Positions 17,196 to 24,930 of a stretch of 25,216 nucleotides of DNA are shown piece after piece. Made by a program: the position numbers and the translations under genes. The notes below the pieces were generated by a model. The model was not told the DNA's origin. It saw only the letters and a program-made list of their open reading frames with translations, and did not search any database. Location of the stretch: the NCBI GenBank assembly GCA_004356385.1, contig SMXL01000095.1:1-25216 (forward strand), written 5' to 3'. Every line of letters begins with the position of its first letter. Positions within the stretch are counted from its first letter, which is position 1. The stretch is from Bacteroidota bacterium (GTDB lineage: Bacteria; Bacteroidota; Rhodothermia; Rhodothermales; UBA10348).

Positions 17196-18101
17196 ATGTG
17201 GTCATTTTTTTCGGAATTCATTCACAACTTGGGTAACCAACTTACGGTTATCGTGATGGATCATGACGGTCTTGATCCTCCTCGGAAGTATTCGGTTCGG
17301 CCGGGTCAGATCTTTGGATTCCTGGTTGGAAGCGTCATTCTGGTCACTATTACGATCCTGAGCCTACTGCTCTTTACGCCAATCCGTGGTTTTCTACCTG
17401 GGTACGGAACGATCCAGATGAGGAGCGACGCTCGGCTCAATCAATTGCGGTTGCGTGCCATGGAAGATACACTCGCCGTGCAAGCTGAATACGTCAACCA
17501 GCTCCGTGACTTGATGATGGGTACAGTCGACACATCGTCGGTCCGTGGTCCAAGGCGTTCGCAACCTGTATTCTCGATCCAGGGAGATCGGATTGAGCTC
17601 GCTTCCGGTCCGACGTCTGCCGACTGGAAAGACCACGAACAACCTGCATTGCCACTCACAAGACTTTCGAAGGCGCTCTCACCCTCGGTATCTGTCTCGT
17701 CGATTGAGGCCCGTTATCTGCTGGGACTCCGATTTCCGGTTCTTCCACCGGTGACCGGAATTGTGACGAGGGGCTTTGACGCCAGAACAGGGCACTATGC
17801 GATGGACGTGGCGGTAAAAGAAGGAAGTGTCGTTCGTGCGATCGGAGATGGGTACGTAATAATGGCCGATTGGACGCACGATGGCGGCCAGATCATAGCG
17901 ATTCAGCATGCGGACGGCTTCGTTTCCGTATACAAGCACAATAGCCGCCTATTGAAGAGACTTGGAAACCGCGTCCGGGACCGGGAAGCTGTAGCATTAA
18001 GTGGGAATTCGGGCGAAATCACTACAGGTCCACACCTTCATTTCGAACTTTGGCATAATGGACTGGCGCAGGACCCAAATTATTACGTTATTGGGATGTG
18101 A
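17196..18101 (+). CDS. Membrane-anchored M23-family (LytM) peptidoglycan endopeptidase
   Basis: The protein has 301 aa from ATG 17196, which has AAAGAG nine bases upstream. An in-frame GTG at 17130 would add 22 residues of no obvious nature. Residues 1-38 are cytosolic and basic/aromatic, 39-61 a membrane helix, 75-110 a periplasmic helical stalk, and 180-301 the M23 domain. The zinc ligands H200 and D204 (GHYAMDVA) and H282 (PHLHFEL), with H248 (VYKHNS), are all present, so it should be active and cut peptide cross-links in the wall. The bactofilin gene follows 46 bp downstream. In other bacteria (for example LmdC with BacA of Hyphomonas), such peptidases bind bactofilin through a short cytosolic N-terminus; the N-terminal tail here could do the same, which is inference. 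Confidence 0.92.
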   Translation: MWSFFSEFIHNLGNQLTVIVMDHDGLDPPRKYSVRPGQIFGFLVGSVILVTITILSLLLFTPIRGFLPGYGTIQMRSDARLNQLRLRAMEDTLAVQAEYVNQLRDLMMGTVDTSSVRGPRRSQPVFSIQGDRIELASGPTSADWKDHEQPALPLTRLSKALSPSVSVSSIEARYLLGLRFPVLPPVTGIVTRGFDARTGHYAMDVAVKEGSVVRAIGDGYVIMADWTHDGGQIIAIQHADGFVSVYKHNSRLLKRLGNRVRDREAVALSGNSGEITTGPHLHFELWHNGLAQDPNYYVIGM

Positions 18102-18147
18102 TCAGATAACCCGGCATGTTTAAACGGTTGAGCGCCAGTTGAGCAAT

Positions 18148-18576
18148 ATGATAAGTAAAAATTCGCCGGCGGGTCCGGCACAGATCAATATGATCGCCGA
18201 CGGTACCGAAATTGAAGGCACCCTACGGGCGAAGGACGATATCCGCGTCAGCGGCCGGATTAAAGGCGCTCTGCACGTGGAAGGCAAAGCCATTATCGCT
18301 GCTGACGGAGTCGTGGATGGCAATATTCATGCGAATGAAGCTGATATTTCTGGTAAAGTGAACGGAGAAATTGTCATAAAAGGTCGTCTTGTACTGAAGA
18401 CAACCGCTCGTGTCGAGGGCTCGATCAGTACCTCCCGGCTCATTATGGAGGAAGGTGCGGTGTTTGAAGGGCAGTGCGAAATGGGAAAACTCGATAAATC
18501 GAGAGCCAAGGAGCTGGATGAAGGAAATGATCTAAAACCCCCGGCACCCAATCGACCACCTTCCATTGTCAACTGA
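18148..18576 (+). CDS. Bactofilin family cytoskeletal protein
   Basis: From ATG 18148 the protein has 142 aa; a TTG three codons upstream is possible. Residues about 15-112 are a right-handed beta-helix with the regular bactofilin pattern (IAADGVVDGNIHANEADISG, VNGEIVIKGRLVLKTTARVE). The N-terminus is short and polar, and the C-terminal 30 residues are charged then Pro-rich (PPAPNRPPSIVN), as in other bactofilins. Bactofilins polymerise without nucleotide and scaffold wall enzymes or organise poles and stalks. The M23 peptidase immediately upstream is the likely partner. The stop codon overlaps the start of atpZ by 11 bp, so envelope scaffold and ATP synthase genes are joined in one transcript. 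Confidence 0.93.
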   Translation: MISKNSPAGPAQINMIADGTEIEGTLRAKDDIRVSGRIKGALHVEGKAIIAADGVVDGNIHANEADISGKVNGEIVIKGRLVLKTTARVEGSISTSRLIMEEGAVFEGQCEMGKLDKSRAKELDEGNDLKPPAPNRPPSIVN

Positions 18577-18841
18577 CGAAAACCCGACCGCCAAGTCAAA
18601 GAAATCCTGGCAATCGGACCTGGCGCATTCATCCCCTTCTCTTGGTTTTGGTGTTTCCCTGGCCGGATCGGTTCTGTTTTACGTTCTGGCTGGATACCTG
18701 CTCGACCGATGGCTGGATACAGAGCCCTGGTTTATTCTAATCGGATCAGGCGTCGGAATGGTTGCATTTTTTATCCAACTCGCCCGCCTGGCCAGGCGGT
18801 TGTCAAGAGGAGATCGAAAAAAGGAATCTGAAGAAAAGTGA
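18566..18841 (+). CDS. atpZ: AtpZ/AtpI-family ATP synthase accessory protein
   Basis: The protein has 91 aa and starts with TTG at 18566, overlapping the bactofilin stop by 11 bp. No ATG or GTG is available in frame before the first membrane helix, which is why I accept TTG. Two membrane helices are visible, at residues about 25-46 (GFGVSLAGSVLFYVLAGYLL) and 53-76 (PWFILIGSGVGMVAFFIQLA), with a basic C-terminal tail. The layout and the motif GYLLDRWLDTEPWF are those of AtpZ/AtpI proteins, which help c-ring assembly or magnesium handling in F-type ATP synthase clusters. Position at the head of the atp cluster agrees. Confidence 0.85.
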   Translation: MSTDENPTAKSKKSWQSDLAHSSPSLGFGVSLAGSVLFYVLAGYLLDRWLDTEPWFILIGSGVGMVAFFIQLARLARRLSRGDRKKESEEK

Positions 18842-18876
18842 AGCGGCTCCTCTGTTCACTCACTTTTCACTCTGGA

Positions 18877-18932
18877 TAGAGCCCCGTTCATTTATAATTC
18901 ACGCCCTTTCTGACACCGCTAGAGCCCTTTCT
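18877..18932 (+). promoter_or_regulatory. Candidate promoter with three phased repeats ahead of the I-like gene
   Basis: A TATAAT hexamer lies at 18893-18898; no good -35 is found 16-18 bp upstream. Around it are three related repeats starting with GCCC at 18881 (GCCCCGTTCA), 18903 (GCCCTTTCTG) and 18924 (GCCCTTTCTA), spaced 22 and 21 bp, that is, about two helical turns. The first and third share a wider TAGAGCCC. The arrangement would suit binding of a regulator over the start region. It falls in the 150-bp gap between atpZ and the I-like gene. Confidence 0.3.
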
Positions 18933-18991
18933 ACGTAGTTTAGGGGCCGGAAAATCAGGTGGGTGGATCAGCCCAAAATCAATAAAGCCGT

Positions 18992-19306
18992 ATGGGGGAT
19001 GGGTTCTGGTTTAGCGCTGTGCTCGGATCTGGAATTGGAGGGATTTACGTCTTTCTCGTGTTCCTGAGTCTGCGAATCGCGGTGCGACGTCCGAAGCACT
19101 CTTTCATTATCGTCATATTGGGGGGAATGACGATCCGTCTGTTTCTGTCCGTAACGGCCATCGCGATAGTTATCGCGCTGGTTCCGGTCGACAAAGTCGT
19201 ATTTCTGACGGCGTTTCTCGGCGTTTTTCTGATCGGACTGACCATCGAGGTGGTGATACTGTATCGCCAACAAAAATCGACGGAACGTCAAAAAACAAAC
19301 GAATAG
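18992..19306 (+). CDS. Small membrane protein, ATP synthase subunit I-like
   Basis: The 104-aa protein has three predicted membrane helices (about residues 5-31, 36-64 and 68-93) and a short polar tail (QQKSTERQKTNE). The arginine within helix 2 (GGMTIRLFLSV) and the position between atpZ and atpB match the poorly conserved AtpI/subunit I-like proteins found in Bacteroidota atp clusters. It probably assists assembly of the a/c membrane sector. Assignment depends mostly on context, since these proteins diverge quickly. Confidence 0.65.
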   Translation: MGDGFWFSAVLGSGIGGIYVFLVFLSLRIAVRRPKHSFIIVILGGMTIRLFLSVTAIAIVIALVPVDKVVFLTAFLGVFLIGLTIEVVILYRQQKSTERQKTNE

Positions 19307-19337
19307 CGTCCGTCTCACTCAGCACAGGATCGAACAT

Positions 19338-20543
19338 ATGCAGCTCCGGAAGCGAAATCTTCTGGCTATTCTGACCATGCTAAGTCTGCTCGCGTTTCCA
19401 GCGAGAGGCGGCTTTGCTATGCAGGATTCTGAACAGCACGCGGTTGATCCGGGAGAGAATGGGCAGGACGCCGGCGATCATGCCGAAGATCAGGAAAGCC
19501 ACGCGGACGAAGAAGTGGACGAGCTCGACCCGGTTCACCACAATGCAGACGCCACTTACATCGATTTCGCACCGTTCGGCGAGCTGCAGCTCCCACGGAT
19601 CTTTCTGGTCAAGCGAGGAGATGGTTCAACTGGGGTAGACGTTTTCGCGTCCACCGATTCAGCCATTGAACGCGGCGGTTATATCGCGCGCATGGAGGAG
19701 GGCGTTCACAGCGTCCTGGATGCGAAGCTTGAGCCAGCCGCGGGTCACGTTCTCATCGACTTCTCACTGACAAAACATTTAATTTTTGCCTGGATTGGTG
19801 CGCTGCTCGTCGGAATTATTTTCATTCGCCTGGCCCGGATGTACAAACGCGGAATCGGAAAGGAGACGGCTCCACAGGGTATTTTTCAGAATTTATTCGA
19901 GTCGCTCGTCGTATACGTTCGCGACGATATCGCCGTACCAGTCCTGGGTGCCAAGTCGGACAAATATCTGCCTTATCTGCTGACGGCCTTCTTCTTCATT
20001 CTGACATGCAATCTGTTGGGTATGATTCCTTACGGCGCGACAGCCACGTCGAACCTGATGGTCACCGCTGTGCTGGCATCCTTTACGTTTGGCATTACGC
20101 AGATTGGCGGCACGAAGGACTATTGGCGGCATATATTCTGGCCACCGGACGCCCCGGTTTTCGTAAAAATTATTCTGATGCCCGTTGAGATTCTGGGTCT
20201 GTTTACGAAGCCGTTTGCGCTGGCCGTCCGACTCTTTGCGAATATGACCGCCGGGCACCTGGTTATTTTGAGTCTGATCGGACTCATTTTCGCGTTTACG
20301 AATTTATTCGGTCCCGCAGTCGGCTACGGAGTGGTACCGATCAGCCTTGGATTTGCGCTCTTCATCAGTCTGCTTGAACTCTTGATAGCCCTGATCCAGG
20401 CCTACGTCTTCACGATGCTCTCGGCGCTGTTTATTGGCATGGCCGTAGAGGAGCATCATCATGAACCTGATTCAGAGCCCGGGGAAGCCGCGCACGGACC
20501 ACTTGTTGAGGCAACGGTCCCGGTTGAATCACCGACTTCATGA
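19338..20543 (+). CDS. atpB: F0F1 ATP synthase subunit a, with signal peptide and long periplasmic N-terminus
   Basis: This is the 401-aa proton-channel subunit. The essential arginine is R298 (FALAVRLFANMTAGH); LLELLIALIQAYVFTMLSAL with Q354 forms the last helix. Five membrane helices lie between about 146 and 370. Unlike the about 270-aa E. coli protein, this one starts with a signal peptide (residues 1-28), followed by an acidic, His-containing stretch (about 29-70) and a small beta domain (about 71-145), both outside the membrane. Extended AtpB is usual in Bacteroidota-related clusters. The tail after the last helix is also Glu/His-rich (VEEHHHEPDSEPGE). The start ATG 19338 lies 31 bp after the I-like gene. 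Confidence 0.96.
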   Translation: MQLRKRNLLAILTMLSLLAFPARGGFAMQDSEQHAVDPGENGQDAGDHAEDQESHADEEVDELDPVHHNADATYIDFAPFGELQLPRIFLVKRGDGSTGVDVFASTDSAIERGGYIARMEEGVHSVLDAKLEPAAGHVLIDFSLTKHLIFAWIGALLVGIIFIRLARMYKRGIGKETAPQGIFQNLFESLVVYVRDDIAVPVLGAKSDKYLPYLLTAFFFILTCNLLGMIPYGATATSNLMVTAVLASFTFGITQIGGTKDYWRHIFWPPDAPVFVKIILMPVEILGLFTKPFALAVRLFANMTAGHLVILSLIGLIFAFTNLFGPAVGYGVVPISLGFALFISLLELLIALIQAYVFTMLSALFIGMAVEEHHHEPDSEPGEAAHGPLVEATVPVESPTS

Positions 20544-20595
20544 CACCAGACTTTCATTCCTAACTGATAATCACTAACGAATACACTTAATTCCT

Positions 20596-20823
20596 ATGGA
20601 TCCTACAGCATTTGCATTTTTAGGTGCAGGACTAGGCGCGGGTCTTGTGGCCCTTGGCGCTGGTCTTGGTATCGGTCGTCTTGCTGGCCCCGCGATGGAA
20701 GGCATCGCACGTCAGCCCGAGGCCACTGGAGATATCCGTGGTGCGATGATTGTCGCTGCAGCCCTTATCGAAGGTGTGGCGCTCTTCGGCCTGATTATCT
20801 GCATTATCCTGGCGTTCAAATAG
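20596..20823 (+). CDS. atpE: F0F1 ATP synthase subunit c
   Basis: The protein has 75 aa and two helices joined by the polar loop ARQPEA (R39-Q40-P41) that contacts gamma and epsilon. The ion-carrying carboxylate is E59 in LIEGVALFGLI. The glycine packing motif in helix 1 (LGAGLGAGLVALGAGLGIG) sets the ring. E59 is followed by Gly-Val rather than the Thr/Ser seen in sodium-binding rings, so proton coupling is expected. A 187-bp spacer with hairpins follows before atpF. Confidence 0.97.
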   Translation: MDPTAFAFLGAGLGAGLVALGAGLGIGRLAGPAMEGIARQPEATGDIRGAMIVAAALIEGVALFGLIICIILAFK

Positions 20824-20848
20824 TCGAGTATCGGCTCGGACGATCTTG

Positions 20849-20884
20849 GATGACCTGCTGGATTCTCCAGCATGAAGGGCCATC
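20849..20884 (+). other. Stem-loop in the atpE-atpF spacer
   Basis: TGCTGGA (20856-20862) pairs with TCCAGCA (20866-20872); an outer stem GATGACC/GGCCATC with one mismatch encloses it with a five-base bulge. There is no U-run, so it is not a normal terminator. It lies 26 bases after the atpE stop and could protect the atpE message or mark a processing site. Confidence 0.45.
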
Positions 20885-20910
20885 TATTTCTGAGAGCCGG
20901 TTCGGACCGC

Positions 20911-20934
20911 AGGTTCTGAATGAAATCAGAATCT
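20911..20934 (+). other. Second stem-loop in the atpE-atpF spacer
   Basis: AGGTTCTGA (20911-20919) and TCAGAATCT (20926-20934) form nine pairs including one G-T, around the loop ATGAAA. No U-run follows. A smaller GGT/ACC hairpin with a TCGG-like loop lies between the two main stems. Confidence 0.45.
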
Positions 20935-21010
20935 AAACATGCCTCTCGAGGCGACTGAACGGTAGACCAATCCGCTAATAAATAACGGCACGTAAGTACC
21001 GTAAGAAGTG

Positions 21011-21520
21011 ATGAACCCGCTGATAGCAGTCGATCTTCTGACGCCCAATATTGGACTGTTCGTATGGATGAGTCTCACGTTTGGAGCGCTTCTCTTTGTT
21101 CTGAAAAAATATGCGTGGGGTCCGATTACGACCGCTCTCGCTGAGCGGGAAGAACGGATCACGGAATCGATGGAACAGGCCGAACGTGCCCTGTCGGAGG
21201 CGAAACAACTCCAGGCAGACAACACAAAGGCTAGAAAAGAGGCCGAAGCAGAAGGACAACGACTAATCCGAGAGGCCCGGGAAGCAGCTGACAGTCTTCG
21301 AAGCGAAGAAATTACGAGTACGAAAACACAGATTCTGAACCTGCAGGAGCAGGCGAAGCAGGAGATCGAACGCGAAAGAGATTCCGCGCTGGACTCGCTC
21401 CGCCAGGAAGTGGCCGATCTCGCGATCAAAGCCGCCGAGAAGATCCTGACTGAGAATCTCGACGAACCACGTCAAAAAAAGATTGTCAATGACTTTCTGA
21501 AGACGCTTTCAAAGAATTAG
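21011..21520 (+). CDS. atpF: F0F1 ATP synthase subunit b
   Basis: From ATG 21011 the protein has 169 aa; a GTG one codon earlier also fits. Residues about 8-32 (LLTPNIGLFVWMSLTFGALL) are the single membrane helix, followed by the conserved KKYAWGPI turn. The rest (about 45-165) is a long charged helix with heptad character, typical of the b dimer that forms the peripheral stalk and holds delta and alpha. Length matches the family. It follows atpE after a structured spacer and is followed by a mini-ORF and atpH. Confidence 0.96.
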   Translation: MNPLIAVDLLTPNIGLFVWMSLTFGALLFVLKKYAWGPITTALAEREERITESMEQAERALSEAKQLQADNTKARKEAEAEGQRLIREAREAADSLRSEEITSTKTQILNLQEQAKQEIERERDSALDSLRQEVADLAIKAAEKILTENLDEPRQKKIVNDFLKTLSKN

Positions 21521-21527
21521 CAGAGCG

Positions 21528-21587
21528 ATGTCAGACCCTGAGAAAAAGACTCAAAAACAGGCCCCGTATAAGGCCCCAAGAAAATAA
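21528..21587 (+). CDS. Possible 19-aa basic leader peptide between atpF and atpH
   Basis: ATG at 21528, seven bases after the atpF stop, opens a 19-codon frame reading MSDPEKKTQKQAPYKAPRK and ending in TAA at 21585-21587. That TAA directly abuts the ATG of atpH, and both frames are the same. The peptide is strongly basic. It starts with the same three residues (Met-Ser-Asp) as AtpH. It could be a coupling leader that feeds ribosomes to atpH, which has no Shine-Dalgarno of its own, or a remnant of an earlier N-terminal extension of AtpH. A chance open frame of this length is quite possible. Confidence 0.3.
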   Translation: MSDPEKKTQKQAPYKAPRK

Positions 21588-22142
21588 ATGAGTGACGTCA
21601 TCATAGCCCGGAGATATGCGCAGGCCTTGAAGGAGGAGGCCGACGGACTCGGCATCATCGAGAAGGTCGACGACGACGTTGCGTTGATCCGCGAAAGCCT
21701 GAATGCGTCTCGGGAACTGCTCAAGTTCTTCGAATCCCCGATCATTTCGAGAGAGAAGAAGGCATCTGTTGTGAGCGAGTTGTTCGGGGACCGGGTTGAG
21801 AAGACCACGCTACAGTTCCTGCTTCTGATGGTCGAGAAACGGCGCGAGTACGCTTTTTCGCAAGTTGTCAGAGCCTACCTGGCACTTCGGGACGAACAGC
21901 GAGGAGTAGTCAGCGTGTCGGTTCGTGTAGCCCGGGCGATGGGGGAGGAAGAAGAGAAAGAGCTGGTCGCTGCCATTGAAAAAATGATTCAGAAGACCGT
22001 TCGACTTGAATCTTCAGTTGATGAATCTTTGATGGGAGGTCTGGTTGTTCGAGTGGGAGATACCGTATACGATGGCAGCTTTTCGAATCAGCTTCAGACG
22101 TTAAGAGAAAGGCTCGAGACCGGCCACATGTCTTTGAACTAG
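21588..22142 (+). CDS. atpH: F0F1 ATP synthase subunit delta
   Basis: The 184-aa protein begins MSDVIIARRYAQALKEEADG, the usual RYAxAL opening of delta/OSCP, and has an N-terminal six-helix domain that binds alpha (LLKFFESPIISREKKASVV). Its C-terminal domain (VRLESSVDESLMGGLVVRVG followed by DGSFSNQLQTLRE) binds b. Delta ties the peripheral stalk to the top of F1. The start directly follows the TAA of a 19-codon frame. The gene is followed by atpA after 72 bp. Confidence 0.95.
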   Translation: MSDVIIARRYAQALKEEADGLGIIEKVDDDVALIRESLNASRELLKFFESPIISREKKASVVSELFGDRVEKTTLQFLLLMVEKRREYAFSQVVRAYLALRDEQRGVVSVSVRVARAMGEEEEKELVAAIEKMIQKTVRLESSVDESLMGGLVVRVGDTVYDGSFSNQLQTLRERLETGHMSLN

Positions 22143-22214
22143 ACGGTCCGCTCGGAATCGAACGAAAAAAAGTATTAAAACAAATTAGAAGGAAAGGTTA
22201 AACGAAGGTACCAG

Positions 22215-23810
22215 ATGGCAACGGCAATTAGACCGGATGAAGTCACGGCAGTCCTCAAGCGCGAGTTGGGCGGATTTGAGGCCGGAACAGATGTGTATGA
22301 AGTGGGCACGGTACTCCAGGTTGGAGACGGTATCGCTCGTATTTATGGTTTGTCGAAAGTACAGGCCGGCGAGCTGATTGAATTCCCTTCGAGCGGCGTC
22401 ACTGGCATGGTGTTGAACCTGGAGGAAGACAACGTCGGTGCCGTGCTGTTCGGCGAGGTCGACGAGGTCAGGGAAGGCGATGAGGTTCGGCGAACCAATC
22501 GGATCGCTTCCATCCCGGTTTCCGAAAAAATGCTCGGGCGAGTGGTAGACGGCCTGGGCCGACCCATGGATGGTCAGGGACCGATTGCCGGCGAAATTTA
22601 CGAAATGCCACTCGAGCGAAAAGCCCCTTCCGTTATTTATCGCGAGCCGGTATCCGAGCCCCTTCAAACTGGAATCAAGGCGATCGACGCGATGACGCCC
22701 ATCGGCCGTGGACAGCGCGAACTCGTAATCGGGGACCGTCAAACCGGTAAAACCGCTCTTCTGATCGACACGATCATCAATCAGAAGTCGACGCACGAAA
22801 CGGACAAACCGGTATTCTGCATCTATGTGGCGATCGGGCAAAAGAATTCGACCGTTGCTCTGGTCAAGAAAACGCTTGAAGAACACGGAGCGATGGAATA
22901 CACCGTGATTGTGAATGCGTCCGCCGCGTCGCCGGCACCCCTTCAGTATATCGCTCCCTATGCAGGGGCATGTATCGGAGAATTATTCCGCGATACCGGA
23001 CGCCATGCTCTTGTCATTTACGACGATTTATCGAAGCAGGCGGTCGCTTATCGACAAGTGTCGCTGCTTTTGAGACGTCCTCCTGGACGCGAGGCCTACC
23101 CTGGAGACGTTTTCTATCTTCATTCCCGTCTCTTGGAGAGGGCTGCCAAGGTGATTGGCAGCGACGAAGTAGCGCAGAAGATGAACGATATTCCCGAGTG
23201 TTTGCAGGGAAAGATCAAGGGGGGAGGTTCACTAACAGCGCTTCCGGTAATCGAGACACAGGCGGGCGACGTGTCCGCGTATATCCCGACCAACGTGATT
23301 TCTATCACGGACGGACAGATCTACCTTGAGCCGGGCCTCTTTAACGCGGGTGTTCGGCCGGCCGTAAACGTGGGTATCTCGGTGAGTCGAGTCGGCGGGA
23401 ACGCGCAGATCAAGGCGATGAAAAAGGTGGCCGGAACGCTTCGAATCGATCTCGCCCAGTTTCGTGAATTGGAAGCGTTCGCCAAATTCGGATCCGATTT
23501 GGATCCGGCCACGCAGCGTCAGCTCCGCAGAGGCGAGCGCCTTGTGGAAATTTTGAAGCAGGGACAATACGTACCGGTTGCGGTCGAAAACCAGGTCGCC
23601 ATTATTCATGTGACGACCAACGGGTTGCTCGACCATGTACCAACCGATAGGATTTCAGAGTTCGAGAAGGAATTCATTGAACGCCTGCACCTGAAGCACG
23701 GGGACCACATGAAATCGATAGCGGAAACGGGAGAAATTTCGGACGAAGTTGAGAAAATACTGGCCAAAGAGGCCGAAGAGATGGTCCTCGTTTACACCGA
23801 CGAGAGTTGA
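22215..23810 (+). CDS. atpA: F0F1 ATP synthase subunit alpha
   Basis: The 531-aa protein has the crown domain (1-95), a nucleotide-binding domain with the P-loop GDRQTGKT at residues 173-180, and a helical C-terminal domain. [20 protein letters not shown] carries the Walker B aspartates and the alpha signature, and the arginine finger region is [20 protein letters not shown]. It forms the non-catalytic part of the alpha3beta3 head. Length is slightly above the usual 505-525 aa. GAAGG lies nine bases before the ATG, a fair ribosome-binding site. Confidence 0.98.
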   Translation: MATAIRPDEVTAVLKRELGGFEAGTDVYEVGTVLQVGDGIARIYGLSKVQAGELIEFPSSGVTGMVLNLEEDNVGAVLFGEVDEVREGDEVRRTNRIASIPVSEKMLGRVVDGLGRPMDGQGPIAGEIYEMPLERKAPSVIYREPVSEPLQTGIKAIDAMTPIGRGQRELVIGDRQTGKTALLIDTIINQKSTHETDKPVFCIYVAIGQKNSTVALVKKTLEEHGAMEYTVIVNASAASPAPLQYIAPYAGACIGELFRDTGRHALVIYDDLSKQAVAYRQVSLLLRRPPGREAYPGDVFYLHSRLLERAAKVIGSDEVAQKMNDIPECLQGKIKGGGSLTALPVIETQAGDVSAYIPTNVISITDGQIYLEPGLFNAGVRPAVNVGISVSRVGGNAQIKAMKKVAGTLRIDLAQFRELEAFAKFGSDLDPATQRQLRRGERLVEILKQGQYVPVAVENQVAIIHVTTNGLLDHVPTDRISEFEKEFIERLHLKHGDHMKSIAETGEISDEVEKILAKEAEEMVLVYTDES

Positions 23811-23852
23811 ACGACTAGGTAACGAAGAGAGAACAGCTGTAATTGCATCGCT

Positions 23853-24776
23853 ATGGCCAGTCTAAGAGATATTCGGGATCGTATCGCCTCGGTGAAAAAC
23901 ACCCAGCAGGTGACCCGTGCAATGAAGATGGTCGCTGCGGCAAAACTGCGCCGGGCGCAGGAAAATATTTTTCAGACGCGCCCATACGCATACAAGATCG
24001 GGGAAATTACGGTCCATCTGAAATCTCAGTTGGATCCGCTCTCGCATCCTCTGTTTCGCCCCAGGGATGAAACGAACGCAGTGCTGCTCGTTGTCATTAC
24101 GGCGGATCGAGGTCTGGCGGGAGCGTTCAACTCGAATATCATCAAACTCGCCGAGCAGACCATTCGGGAGCGTTATCAGAGTCATCAGGATGCCGGTTCG
24201 CTCTACTTGCTTTGTGTCGGTCGTAAGAGCCACGAGCACTTCGAGAAACGTGGGTATTCGCTCGTGGGCGACTATCGAGGAATCTTTGACAACCTCACAT
24301 TTGACACGGCCCACGAAGTGAGTCGACTGGCGCGCGAAGGCTATGAGGAGAAGAAATGGGACGACGTGCATATCGTTTACAACGAGTTCAAGAACACCAT
24401 TTCTCAAAATCGAATTGTCGAGCCGTTTCTTCCAATTCCGAGCGAGCAGTTCATGACCCCGGTCATGGAGACACAGATCGAACACCAGGCCGAGATCAAG
24501 GAGGGAAGCGCCGTCGATTTCATATTCGAGCCGGACGCTCGCTCGACGCTCGACGCTTTGATACCTCTTTATCTTGGCTACAAATTATGGCGTGCCTTGC
24601 TCGAGTCCAATGCTGCGGAACAGGGTGCGCGCATGGTCGCTATGGACAGCGCGACCTCGAATGCAGATGAAATGCTGAACAACCTGAAGCTCACGTACAA
24701 CCGCGCGCGCCAGGACGCGATCACCAGAGAGCTGATCGAAATCACGAGCGGCGCGGACGCGCTGGCGTCGGCGTAA
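23853..24776 (+). CDS. atpG: F0F1 ATP synthase subunit gamma
   Basis: The 307-aa rotor shaft starts MASLRDIRDRIASVKNTQQV with TRAMKMVAAAKLRRAQ, and ends with LTYNRARQDAITRELIEITS and GADALASA, the two long helices that form the coiled-coil shaft. The central Rossmann-like part (ITADRGLAGAFNSNIIKLAE) is intact. Length fits the family. It is the last atp gene here; beta and epsilon do not follow, and the next feature is a tRNA. Confidence 0.97.
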   Translation: MASLRDIRDRIASVKNTQQVTRAMKMVAAAKLRRAQENIFQTRPYAYKIGEITVHLKSQLDPLSHPLFRPRDETNAVLLVVITADRGLAGAFNSNIIKLAEQTIRERYQSHQDAGSLYLLCVGRKSHEHFEKRGYSLVGDYRGIFDNLTFDTAHEVSRLAREGYEEKKWDDVHIVYNEFKNTISQNRIVEPFLPIPSEQFMTPVMETQIEHQAEIKEGSAVDFIFEPDARSTLDALIPLYLGYKLWRALLESNAAEQGARMVAMDSATSNADEMLNNLKLTYNRARQDAITRELIEITSGADALASA

Positions 24777-24857
24777 GGTCATTTATGAGTTTTGAGTAGC
24801 CGACGACTGGTTATTCGGTAAATAGTTTATATTTAGGGTCCATATTTCAGCCATCTA

Positions 24858-24930
24858 GGAGAGGTGGGTGAGTGGCTGAAACCACTGGTTTGCTAAACCA
24901 GCGTACTCATAACCGGGTACCGAGGGTTCG
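24858..24930 (+). pseudogene. tRNA-Ser(GCU), 5' part only, truncated in the T-loop
   Basis: The fragment has the acceptor 5' strand GGAGAGG (24858-24864), a D-stem GGT/ACC, an anticodon stem CTGGT/ACCAG with loop TTGCTAA (anticodon GCT), a long class II variable arm with GTAC/GTAC pairing, the T-stem 5' strand GAGGG and the start of the T-loop, TTCG. After 24930 the sequence stops matching: the expected T-stem 3' strand CCCTC and acceptor 3' strand CCTCTCC are absent. The class II variable arm and anticodon make the serine assignment secure. As written, the gene cannot give a normal acceptor stem. The 313-bp stretch from atpG to the integrase start otherwise holds only short repeats, described separately. 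Confidence 0.85.

Noticed and set aside
20596..20823. Sodium-binding c-ring
   Set aside because: The residue after the carboxylate E59 is Gly, not the Thr/Ser of sodium-type rings, so proton coupling is more likely.
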